Of a DNA stretch of 64,000 nucleotides, positions 45,624 through 55,250 are shown in pieces (position 1 is the first letter of the stretch; each line of letters begins with the position of its first letter). A model generated the notes under the pieces. It was given only the letters and a program-made list of their open reading frames with translations. It was not told where the DNA came from and ran no database searches. Position numbers and translations under genes: made by a program. Source of the stretch: Balaenoptera acutorostrata (Eukaryota > Chordata > Mammalia > Artiodactyla > Balaenopteridae); the NCBI RefSeq assembly GCF_949987535.1, contig NC_080079.1, forward strand, positions 49,215,000 to 49,278,999. Direction: 5' to 3'.

Positions 45624-45750
45624 CATCCATCCACCTATCTATCTGTCCACCCACCCACCCACCCATCCATCTACCCACCCACCCATCCACCCACTCATTC
45701 ACCTACTCAACCCACTCACCTGTCCATCCACCCATCCATCCATCCATCCT
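45624..45750. repeat. (CCAT/CCAC)n tetranucleotide repeat
   Basis: An imperfect tetranucleotide microsatellite of CCAT, CCAC and CTAT units, over 120 bp. Confidence 0.95.
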
Positions 45751-45754
45751 GATT

Positions 45755-45930
45755 CTGATACTTACCATTTCATTGATCTTGGGCAAGCCTCTTCACCTCC
45801 CTGAACTTTAGTTTCTTCCTCTGTAAATTTAATCTAATGGTGCCTCATGGGGTTGTCCTGTGGTTAATTGAGATAATCGCACTTGTGAGTTGCCTGGCAC
45901 ATGGTGGGAAACATAGTGAACGTTATTTTC
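45755..45930 (+). repeat. MIR SINE
   Basis: GATCTTGGGCAAGCCTCTTC, TTTCTTCCTCTGTAAATTTA and GAGTTGCCTGGCACATGGTG are MIR. Confidence 0.85.
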
Positions 45931-47029
45931 CTCCCCGCTTGAGAAATAGATGCACAACTAGAAAACTATAAAAAGACAATATATCAATATAATCAGGACT
46001 TAAAGTGTGTGAAACCCAAGGAAATAATATTATAAGCTCTTGCCTTGCGTTCTGTCCCATAAACTGCCCTGGGAGTTGATATTTAAAGTCACTTTGAAAA
46101 GTTGAGTATCCCCAAATATATTTGAACGGTTCAATGGGGATGCTGACCCTCTATAATAGGTTCATTTGAAATGATCCTGCTTTGCTACTTCCTCTTAGAA
46201 AGATAAACAAGCAGCCCACAATGGCCGCTGTGATGTTTTCTTTTAAATCTTGCTTTCCAAATGTAGGACTTGGCCGTTGGACAATCACCCGGGGGCTCAC
46301 TCCCCGCACATGCTCTCCCTGAATGCAGGGAGCTCTAGCTTGGAATTCCTGGGGCCTCATTAAGCCCGCTGTGACTAAGTGATCTTGCCTGGTGCTAAAA
46401 CTGTTTAAAATGACTTGGCAGCAACCAGAAGTCAGGTCTCTCTGTTTTTTCTCAGTTACTCCCTCTCTGTAACCCCCGCCTTCATGTCATGAAATGAAAA
46501 CATCTTTCTTTACGGATCTAGTGCGGGGCAACCCTCCTCTCTCCCTGAAGAAGCCTCACCCTGGTCTTTCTGGAGAGTTAGAGAGGGAAGCAGAAATCTG
46601 TCCCACTGTTGTTAATCTCTCCTTTGAATGAGACTTAACTCCTGGAAAAACCTCTTCCCTGTTCCAAGTCATTCTTTCCTCCCTTCCCCAGCCTCCCCCT
46701 CAACAATTAACTCTTCTGCTCCATGCCACAGGCAGCCTCTGCCTCTGGCCTGGCCTTGCCACTGCTTTCCTCCAGACCATGTCTGTTTTCTCAAGGCAGG
46801 ATGGAGGTGGGGAGGGAAGGAGAAAATCCCAGTCAAGCCAAGGCCATCAGAGGTTGACCACAGCCCGTTTCAGGGGCACGAACAGATCCTAGGAACTGGA
46901 TGGGTGAGAGAGAACCTAATATTAAGAACCCTACTCTGTGCCGGACAGTTGGAATAATTTCTCTTACTTGTTTAATTACACAATAATATGTAAATATGCC
47001 TTCCTTTTAAGAAATTAGACCACTATAAG

Positions 47030-47560
47030 AATGCTAAATTCCCTTGACACCCACTTTCAATTCATTCTTATCACTTGCCCTCTCCCTAGAGGGAACCACT
47101 CTTGATTTTTTGTTTTCTTCCCAAGTATTTTTCCAGGCCCAAGTGCCTAGAGCAGTGCCCAGCATAGACTGGGCACTATACAGGGGAGTCATATTCTGAG
47201 GGTGTGTGTTTTACATAAGTGTTATGAATCCATAGATCTTGAACATTCAGCTGCATCTCCCTCCTTTGATAGTATTTCATTTTATGAAAATACCAGTGTA
47301 TTTGATAATTCCTTTACTGATGAACATCTTTTTGGTTGCAATTTTTTGCAGTTACAAACAGGGCTGCAATGAGGAGCCTGGTACGGGTTTTCCTGGGGGT
47401 GTGGGCTGAATGCATGCTGAGAAATGCAATTGCTTGGTCCCAGGGTATTAGCATTTTTAGTTTTAATAAGCAGCTTGAGTGTTACCTTCCAGAGAGATTG
47501 CACCAAAGCAAACCCTCCTGGCAAAAGTACCCATTTGCCCAAATCCTCACCAATACTTGA
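47030..47560 (-). repeat. Old L1/HAL1 3' sequence, antisense
   Basis: TATTTCATTTTATGAAAATA, TGGTTGCAATTTTTTGCAGT, CAAACAGGGCTGCAATGAGG and AATTGCTTGGTCCCAGGGTA are the reverse complement of an old L1 3' end. Confidence 0.6.
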
Positions 47561-47564
47561 TGAT

Positions 47565-47730
47565 GATGATAGTTCACACTTACAAAGCACTTAGCAACAT
47601 GCCGGCTGTGTCCTAAAACATTTTAATGATTAAATGAATAATATTCATTTAATCTTCACAAAGATCCAGTGAAGCAGTTCTATTATTCTTTCCATCTGAT
47701 AGATGAGAAAACTGAGTACAAAGTGTTTGC
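47565..47730 (+). repeat. MIR SINE
   Basis: TTACAAAGCACTTAGCAACA, ATTTAATCTTCACAAAGATC and GATGAGAAAACTGAGTACAA match MIR. It ends 250 bp before the CpG island. Confidence 0.75.
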
Positions 47731-48221
47731 GTAACTTGATACCATCAAACCTTTCATTTGTGCTAAATGACATCTGAAACGGTGTCGTTTCCTTCACTTT
47801 TCAGAACAGTCTCAGAGGGGAAGTGACTTACCCAACGTCACTAGTCCACAGGTAACCCAGACAGGTCTGGGGGGTAATCTGGGCAACTGCACAGTTGTGG
47901 AGTGCAGGTGAGCTGGAAAACTGAGAGCAGGGTGGCCCTGGTAGACGCCCCCCAAGTCACCATGAGATGACTACTTAGAGGATGCTGGGGGAAGGGCGGC
48001 GCCGCCCTTGCACAGCGAGGGGACCTTTCCTTCCGGTCTGCGGTCGGCCAGCATCGACCCCCACCCTTAGCCGGCTGCCAACTGATAGAGGAGGGAGCTA
48101 CAGACCGCGGCGGCTCGCACAGCGCTCCCTGGTGGCCCCTCGCGAGCGCGCAGCTCGGCGCCCCGGGAGAGTAACGGGCTGCGGGGAGGGCGCCTGCGAG
48201 GGCAGGGAGCCGGCGCGCGGA

Positions 48222-48229
48222 GATAAAAG
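48222..48229 (+). promoter_or_regulatory. TATA-like box
   Basis: GATAAAAG inside an otherwise extremely GC-rich setting. It would place transcription start near 48250-48260, about 220 bp before the ATG at 48477. Functional use is inferred. Confidence 0.45.
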
Positions 48230-48476
48230 CGGGCGGCCGACGCGGCCGGCGCGATCTGCGCGTTCTCCTATTGATTAGCAGGGTCTGCCCGGAGGTCGGG
48301 AGACCCGCGGAGCGGGACCGGTACGGAGCGTGAGGACGAGGCAGCTGCCCGGCCGGTGGCCCCGCGCCGGGCTGGACACTGCCCGCCGGCCGGACGTCGG
48401 TCGAGCCGCCCCGGGGGTGCGGGCAGCAGGCGGCGCGCCAGGCAGCGGAGCCGAGCGGCGGGCGCGGGCGGCTGCC

Positions 48477-48528
48477 ATGGGGCTGTGCTGCTGCAAAGAC
48501 TGGAGGGGACACCTGCGAGCGCCCAAAG
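48477..48528 (+). CDS. ARHGAP22: Alternative first coding exon, probable ARHGAP22 isoform
   Basis: ATG at 48477 in near-ideal context (GCTGCCATGGG) opens MGLCCCKDWRGHLRAPK, ending at the donor AAAG/GTAACT (GT at 48529-48530). Gly2, Cys6 and Lys7 fit the N-myristoylation pattern, and Cys4-6 are likely palmitoylation sites. The exon ends in phase 1, exactly like the PH exon at 22273-22360, so it can join the same downstream ARHGAP22 exon in frame. The product would lack the first half of the PH domain but keep the RhoGAP and coiled-coil parts. Short variants of this gene are known in endothelium (p68RacGAP), but I cannot say whether this is that form. I recognise no other gene with this start. 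Read-through past 48528 gives only low-complexity translation. Confidence 0.7.
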
Positions 48529-49230
48529 GTAACTCTCGGGCGCGCACGTGCGCCGCGCGCCGCCGGTTCCCTCCAGCCGCCGCTGGGCGCCGCCAGTCCC
48601 GCCTCGGGGATTTGTCCGCGGGATCCCCCTGGGCCACCCGACACCTGCCTCCTCCGCCTTGGAAAGGGCTCAGAGGTGGCTGTAACTCCCCCAGAGTCTC
48701 CGAACTTTGGAGGGCGCGTACAGGGGCTTCTCCTGGAACCCGGCTGGGGGTTAGGGTCCGTCCCCGGGGTAGGAGGGGAGCCGAGCGGAAAGGAGCGCCC
48801 GCTCTGTGGGGTCCGGAGCGGACGGTGAGCGCCGGCTGCGGGTCCAGCAAGTCCAGGGCTGGGGCGGCGGAACCCCTGGCTCCCGGCCCCGCCCGCAGGT
48901 CCTCTGCAGAGGGAGCCTGGCTTGCGCCCTGTGCCGCCTCTGCGGCTTAACCGCCCCGGAGCAGGGCCATTCATTCTCCTCGCCTGCCTCTGTCACAGAC
49001 TTGTACCCAGGGGCCCTGACTCAGAGTTTTCCAAAAGTCGCGGCGGAACCTCGAGGGGAGCTGCTTGTGGAATGCAGCGGGCTTGGGGAGGGCTCCAAGC
49101 CGAGAAACTTGCCAAGGACGTTGTCTGCTAATGAGGTCCGGCCTCCTTTGGGCAGTGGCCCTTCTAACTTAACCCTTGACTGACTGAAACGATCCCTGTT
49201 GATTGTCAGAAACGTAGTGATGCAACCCTT
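48529..49230. other. GC-rich start of intron after alternative exon
   Basis: The CpG island continues to about 48960. A 12-bp perfect palindrome GCGCACGTGCGC (48542-48553) holds a CACGTG E-box. No second exon is evident. Confidence 0.5.
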
Positions 49231-49236
49231 TACTGC

Positions 49237-49420
49237 AGCGCTTCCCAAGCTCGCCGGAACCTAAAACCCACCTGTCCCTCGCTTATTAAACATGCAGATT
49301 TCCGGGCCCCATCCTGACCTTCTTTCTGCATAGGCTCTGGGGAAGAGCCTGAGAAGCTGTGTGTTTAAGGACTTCCCTAAGTGACTGTTAAGACAAGGTG
49401 AGTCTGGGAAGCCTCCTTTA
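49237..49420 (+). repeat. MER5-type hAT element
   Basis: CAGCGCTTCCCAAGCTCGCC, ATTAAACATGCAGATTTCCG, GGCCCCATCCTGACC and GAGAAGCTGTGTGTTTAAGG follow a diverged MER5. Confidence 0.7.
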
Positions 49421-49429
49421 AACTGTAAG

Positions 49430-51915
49430 GTCAGCGGAGGCTTTACCAGGATGGGCGCCAGGTCCCAGTTCCTTGAAAAGTATATTCTGGATCCTGATAA
49501 AGAAAGGTTTGAATGTGTCAAGCAGCTTGAAGGACTCTTGTCCAGGTGATGAGAAGGATGGCACAAATGTATTGGTTTGTTTCACAAAGGGTTTGAGGTA
49601 GCTTATAACATGAGTATTAAATATAGCAAAACTAAATTGGACCCTACATTTGAACAGGTCATACAGAGCAAAGAGAGAAGAGCCCAGTTAATCTGGCCAT
49701 AAGATAGTATCTGTGGTTGAGCTTTTTTGCAGCCCAAGTGAAATATGAATACTTTCATGGTTCTCATTGCTCCAGAGCAACAGTTTTCCTAACTTTGATT
49801 TTAAAAAGAAAAAAGAATTTTGCACGTGCGTCTTCATGTTTGGAGGGAAGAGACTGAGGGTGAGCAAGTCTTGGCTGTTGCAGTAGCCAGGGCCTCCATA
49901 GGATTCAGAGGGCAGGGTCTGGCTGCATGCTGGCTGAGGTCAGGCCAGAGCCCAGAGCAGAGCAGGAAGGATTTCACTGGGGCCTGGCACGGCTGGAGCA
50001 GCTTTAGTCTTTCCTGACAGTTTCTCAGTAAACCCTGCAGGGAGGTGGAGCCTGAGTCCCACAAGCAAGGGTGGATTTGCAAGGCCTTGGTTAGGGAAGG
50101 TACTTACTCAACTAGCAGCCCCAGAAGGGAGCCAGGGACATCTCTTGCTAGGGTTGTCTTCTGGGGACTATGGACCCCAGGCTACACTGTCCATGTGAGG
50201 AACAGACCTGGTGTAGGAGTGTTTCCCAGTTTGCCCCCATCCTCCCAACCCACCCTAAGGCACAGCTGGCCACAGCAGCCCGGGAGCAGGAACCCAGTCT
50301 GAAGGGCCCACAAAGTCCCAAAGCCCATTTAAAGTGACAGAGCTGGCCAAGCCTGGAGCGAGAAGGGCTAGGCAGCACTGGGGTGCCAGAGTGTACCCGC
50401 CCTGTCCAGAGCAGGCAGCCAGCCACTGGCAGGCAGGAAGGATGGTCAAAGAGGGCAGACATTTGGTCTTTTAATGTAAAATCTCCAAATATTTAAATGT
50501 TGTTGCCTTATTTAACAAATTTGAACCCATGTGGCCAGTCCGGCTAGGCAGGAGACAGTTTGGACCATTGTTCCAAATGAGTTCTGCTATAAACAGGGGG
50601 GCAGGTTTCCCTTGGCCATAACCTTAGAAGTCATGAGTTATTAAAGGTTGGAAGGTTTTTCACTGCAAGACTTCTCAGAACTTTCAACACATCGGTGCAA
50701 TTGTGCATCTCCAATTCAGGTGGATGGTAGATACAGTCTCCGAACTTCTGCCCAGGGAACCTGCCTTTCATAGAGCATTTCATGGCATCCATATCTTTGG
50801 ACACACTTTAAGAAATGCTGCTTTGGACTGTGATTGAGTTGTCATAGCAGTGACACAGTACATCTGTTTCCAAGGGGTGTGTGTGTGTGTCCACGTGCAT
50901 GTTGTGTGTGTTTAGCTGTTACAAGCTACCTGTGAAGAAGCTTTCTGACTTTCCAGATTAGAAAAGTGTGTGTGTTTTTTATTTAAGATCAAAAGAGAAT
51001 CCATTGGTCATTGGTATAAATTTCCCCAAGACAACAGCTGTTGTTATCGATTTCATTCTTGGGTATTTCTCAATCAAAACTTTTACAACAGGATATTTGA
51101 CCATGTCCCTGAGTAAAAGTGTACTTGAAAAAGCAGGCAAGCTCAAATAATAAATCCCATAAAGAGAGCAGCAAAAATACATCACATGCCAGAGTCACCA
51201 TAGTGGATCTAGGCTTGATGTCTTTAAAATCCAAAGCCTGGCACTCTCTCCAGGGGACACCTGCTCTCCTGCTGGTGGTGGAGCTGCAGGTGGGCAGCCT
51301 GGACCTGAGGAGGGATTGCTGCAGGTGCTTTTCGGGGTATGATATGCTGCGATATAAATCACATTTACTATCATACACGGGACAGATGGTTACAATGGAG
51401 CAGTCCTGGGTCCTGGGTTCTTCTGCAGAAGCCAAAATGTCAGTGAGCAGGATCTGATGTGCAGAGAAGAATTACACCCTCCTAAAAGCAGAGGCGAGCA
51501 GGCTTGCTCTGAACTCTGAGGACACTGTCTGATTTCATTGTTTCCAGACAATGTTTCCAGATGCTTCTGCTATGTAGAGCTCTGTGGTGGGGCTGTTCAG
51601 TGGCAGATTTCATTCTCTTCAAGTTTGCATGGTGACCCAAGGCCAAGACTTGGAGGAAGAAGTGGTACAGGAGTGCAGCACTGAGGCAGCTTTTGTTCAA
51701 GGCCAGGGAGGGTCAAGGGCAGACCGGGGGCCCCTGAGACCTTTGAGGTCCGCTGGCCCCCTGTTGCCCCACTTTGCCCCTCATGTTTCCTGCTGGTCTC
51801 AGCATTGGGAGCCCTCCTGTCTTCCGGGATCTTGCCCCCTGTCATGTCCTCTGTCCCCAGCACCTTCCACTGGCTCCTTCTATCAGCCCACGAACCTGCT
51901 TCAGTCTCTCATTAG
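49430..51915. other. Intronic sequence, no firm element
   Basis: No exon with ARHGAP22-like coding sequence. A short (GT)n lies at about 50878-50890. The open frames at 51119-51457 and 51584-52090 have no recognisable domain. Confidence 0.4.
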
Positions 51916-51923
51916 AACATTGA

Positions 51924-51942
51924 AAAAAAAAAAAAAAAAAAG
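51924..51942 (+). repeat. A run
   Basis: A 19-base run of A after TTAGAACATTG. It might be a retroposon tail, but no matching target duplication or parent gene is visible upstream. Confidence 0.6.
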
Positions 51943-52589
51943 CAGTCTCTTGCCCTTATGTGCCCCACAAGCCCAGCCCATCTCTCCTTCCCTCCATCAC
52001 GAGCCCCCAGTAACCGTCTGCTGGTCCCAGCCTCCCCCGATGCTCCTCCTGCACTTAGCCCTGACCCCGTGCTGGTGCTGGACCTGGTGAGCAGTCCCGC
52101 TGTTCTGAGCACCTGGGAACCCGCCCCACGCCCCCCCTCCCGGACTGCACCTGCCCGGCCCTTCCTGCCTCCCCTGGCCAGCTGTTCTTCCCTGACCCAT
52201 GCACCGAGTTTGGCTGTGAATTCTCTTTGTTTCACCCTCTGAGCTCTGTCTATAAGTCTCTCCCAGGCATCTCACCCCGGGCCCCAATGATTGTGAGCAC
52301 CTCTAAGGAAAAAGCCCCCAAATCCTCTGCCCCCGCCTCCGCAGTGCCCACCTCCAGCCTGCAGATCCAGAACTCCAGCTGGAGCCCCTTCTCCCAGTTT
52401 CCTGGCTCTCATTTCCTGAGAGCCTGCCCCCTGCTTCATTTCCCATGACCAAAGGCTGACAGCTCCCAAGATCCTGCCCAGGGCCGTGTCCCCATCCCTG
52501 CCCCCAAGGCCACTGCAGTTTCTGTGCAGACCCTCATCATCTCCACTGCGCTGGCTTTCCCGACTGGTCATCCCAAGTTCATCCTTGCC

Positions 52590-52830
52590 TCTGCTAGTCG
52601 GCTGCCCAAGCCAGCATCTCATGCACGGCTCCTGTCACCTTATGTCCCTCCTCAAGCTGCATCTTGGCCCCATAGTGCCTACAAAAGACAGCCCAGCTTC
52701 TTAGCCTTGCTGGTGTTACCTGTCACCCCTCTCCAGCCCCCTCCCAACCTCCCCCCACCACACCGCCTGGACCTCTTTGGCCCCTGCACACACCACGCCC
52801 TCTCACGGTGCCTTCAGTCGGGACTGAGAG
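52590..52830 (+). repeat. L2 LINE coding-part fragment
   Basis: CTACAAAAGACAGCCCAGCT, GGTGTTACCTGTCACCCC and CACACCACGCCCTCTCACGG resemble the 3' coding part of L2. Strongly diverged. Confidence 0.45.
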
Positions 52831-52940
52831 GGGTCAAGACCCGGGAAGGTGGCCTGCACCTGGAGCCATCTCTGAAACCCTGGCCCCGGGGGCCCAGTTC
52901 ATTTCATTCTCTCCAGTGCCTGGTTGGTGTGGGTCTGTCC

Positions 52941-52953
52941 CCCCCAGGTGGCA
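52941..52953 (+). promoter_or_regulatory. CTCF-like site (one mismatch)
   Basis: CCCCCAGGTGGCA fits the CTCF core CCASYAGRKGGCR except at position 3. It lies about 4 kb downstream of the CpG island. Motif only. Confidence 0.3.
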
Positions 52954-53999
52954 GTCGTCTTGTCACCTCTGTGATCTGGCACTGTACTCAACAGAGAAGC
53001 TGGCAGGAGAGCAGTGGGCGGAGCAGAGACGGGGAGACAGTTGTGCTCACCTGCACCTGTTCTGTCTCCTGATGCCTGGGGGTCCCAGCGGCAGTCCGCT
53101 TGGGAGAGTCCAGCTTCACTTGTTGTAGCGCTCCAAGTGATAGAGTGAGGTGTCGACATGGGCTCCTTGTCCCTTTCCTGAGGTCAGCAGGCTTGTCAGG
53201 GTGCCTGGTGGCCAGGGTGCAGAGGCCAGTGGGCCAGGCAGGAGCGCTGTTGCTGGGCACAGTGCAAGCTGGGCAGACAGAGGTGCCCCTCGCTGCCGTG
53301 GAGGGAGGCGTGGCCGTCCCGGGGTAGGGGTGATAGACATGGTTCTCCTGTGTAAACGCTTGTATAGCCTCTGAGCCCGCTTTCTTGAGAAGGTTCCATT
53401 TTTCACAAAATCTTCCAAGATAGCTAATAAGCAATCTTGGGTGGTTCATTTAACAGTCATTTGTGGGACACCCGCTCTACTCCAGGTCTCGTGCCCCGCA
53501 TGAGGATAAAGAGTTGGGGAGGGTACAGCGTCCGCCCCCAGTGTGCTCATAGCCTGGCCGAGCAGAGACCCAGGAAGCAGATGGTGACGCTGCAGGCCGA
53601 GAAGAAATGCAGGGAGAACAGCAAGCCTGGGTGCTCTGCAAGGGCTGGTTCAGAGGATGCCCAGACCAGCTGATGCCCGAGCTGGCTCTCATAGGATGAG
53701 CAGCCAGCCCAACAGAGACAGTAGGGAAGGGCTTTCCAGGCCTGCGGAGGTGGGTTGGGGTCGAGGCTTCCCCTGAGCTGCAGCTCCCCAGCCGCCCCTT
53801 CTCTGCCGCTGCTCCCGGGGTCCTGCACGAGCAGATCCTCCGTGGGCTCACTTCTGCCCGCACCCACTCGGCCCTCTTGCTGGCAGCCTCTTCGGAGCCA
53901 CAGTGATCTTCCCACCCCGGGCCTCGCTCTGAGCACCAGAGCCACTTGACGCCTCCATTGGGTGTCTCCTGGTCTAGAGAATGGCCGAAGCTAATCAGG

Positions 54000-54760
54000 C
54001 TAAACCTGAACTCTCAATTCCATCCTCCTCCTCCAATTTGCCATTGCCAGGTCCTGCCAGTTCCATTTCCCAAGTGCGCCTGAATCCCTCTGCTTGTCTC
54101 CATCCGCGCCAGCTCCCTGGGTCCAGCCGCCGGCCTGCCACCCATCCACTGCAGTGGCCTCCCGGCGGGTCTTCCTGCTTGGACCCTCCCCCACTCCAGT
54201 CCGTCCTCCAGCTGTAGCCAGTGACTGTTCCAGTGGCCCCCGGGGCCCACTGCTCCTTGCTCAGAAATGCTCAGGGACTCCAGTGGTGCCCACAGTGAAC
54301 TCTCAACGTCAGTCTTTCCTGAGAGGCCTTCCCTGACCCCTGTTATTTGCTCACGTGCCATCCCATACTTTTCCTTTAAAACAGCGGTCCCCAACCTTTT
54401 TGGCATCAGGGACCGGTTTCGTGGAAGACCATTTTTCCACGGACGGGGTTGGGGGTGGGGAGATATGGTTCGGGCAGTAACGCGAACGATGGGGAGCGGC
54501 AGACGAAGCTCCGCTTGCTTGCCCGCTGCTCACTCTCCTGCTGTGTGGCCCAGTTCCTAACAGGCCGCCGACAGGTACCGGTCCACGGCCCAGGGGTTGA
54601 GGACCCCTGCTTTAAAACACCTATCACAATGAATACATATATGTGTGTCAGTTTGCAAAACCTGTCCCCTCGCCATGTGAACCAGAAGCTCCCTGAAGGC
54701 AGGGCAGGCTCTGTCTTTTCTCTCCACTGGGAAGGCTGGCAGAAGCCAGGCATGAGAGCA
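54000..54760 (+). repeat. L2 LINE interrupted by a hAT element
   Basis: CTGCAGTGGCCTCCCGGCGG, TCCTGAGAGGCCTTCCCTGA and CCAGAAGCTCCCTGAAGGCA follow L2 from its late coding part to the 3' region. The hAT element at 54382-54609 splits it: the L2 text stops before TTTAAAA and resumes right after the second TTTAAAA. Confidence 0.75.
54382..54609 (+). mobile_element. Non-autonomous hAT DNA transposon, intact TSD
   Basis: Terminal inverted repeats CAGCGGTCCCCAACC (left) and CAGGGGTCCTCAACC (right end read on the minus strand) bound a 228-bp element. A perfect 8-bp duplication CTTTAAAA lies on both sides (54374-54381 and 54610-54617), the hAT hallmark. No transposase is encoded. It inserted into an L2. 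Confidence 0.93.
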
Positions 54761-55124
54761 CTTATGTCTGACTCGGCCTTAAGGACATGTGAGGTGGGAA
54801 GGATATGTCAGAATGTTCAAGCCTCCTGCTCCAGAGACTGTGTTCATGGCCCAGAGCCCAGAGGCCTCTTGTCTGTAGCTCAGGCCTTGCAGGGGTCACA
54901 GTTGTTTTCCAAGAAGTGTCCCTCTTTGTTACCTCTTCCCCATTCAAATGTCCTGGGGCAGCAGTCCTGTGGGTTTTTCAATAAGGGAAGCAGCCTCAGG
55001 CAGAGGATTTGGTTCCATTTCCTAGCCGGGGCACCCCAGGCCACCTCTCACCTCTCTGAGCCTCTGCAGCCGCGTCTATGAATGGGGACAGGCATGCCAA
55101 CCGCCACGTTGTCAGAAGGCCAGA

Positions 55125-55250
55125 TAACAGTCCTAGTACCGCCCCTCTCTAGCTGAGTTACCACTCAGAGCCTCAGTTTCCTCATCTGTAAAGAGGGAAA
55201 CAGGCAAGACTGGATGATCTCCAATGTCCCTGTCAGCTTGAACCTTAGAT
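55125..55250 (+). repeat. MIR SINE
   Basis: AGAGCCTCAGTTTCCTCATC, TGTAAAGAGGGAAACAGGC and GGATGATCTCCAATGTCCCT match the end of MIR-type SINEs. Confidence 0.75.

Larger units (their letters stand above)
47985..48960 (+). promoter_or_regulatory. ARHGAP22: CpG island, putative internal ARHGAP22 promoter
   Basis: This is the only clear CpG island in the window, with CpG very dense from about 48000 to 48620. Signals in order are a TATA-like GATAAAAG (48222-48229), a GC-box-like GGGCGG (48231-48236), a start codon in strong context (48477) and a splice donor (48529). No ATG lies between the TATA-like box and 48477, so the presumed leader is free of upstream starts. I infer an alternative promoter in the intron downstream of the PH exon. 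An unrelated nested gene starting here is the main alternative. Confidence 0.8.

Noticed and set aside
48275..48850. 191-codon minus-strand open frame and the 3' extension of the plus-strand frame beyond 48528
   Set aside because: Same CpG-island effect. The plus-strand frame is better explained as a 52-nt coding exon ending at the GTAACT donor.
47841..48974. 377-codon open frame on the minus strand
   Set aside because: It lies across the CpG island, is rich in Pro, Arg, Gly and Ala, and other frames there are open too. Stop codons are rare in such GC-rich DNA. No domain is recognisable.
51690..51942. Processed pseudogene suggested by the A run at 51924
   Set aside because: No parent gene is recognisable upstream and no target-site duplication was found on both sides.
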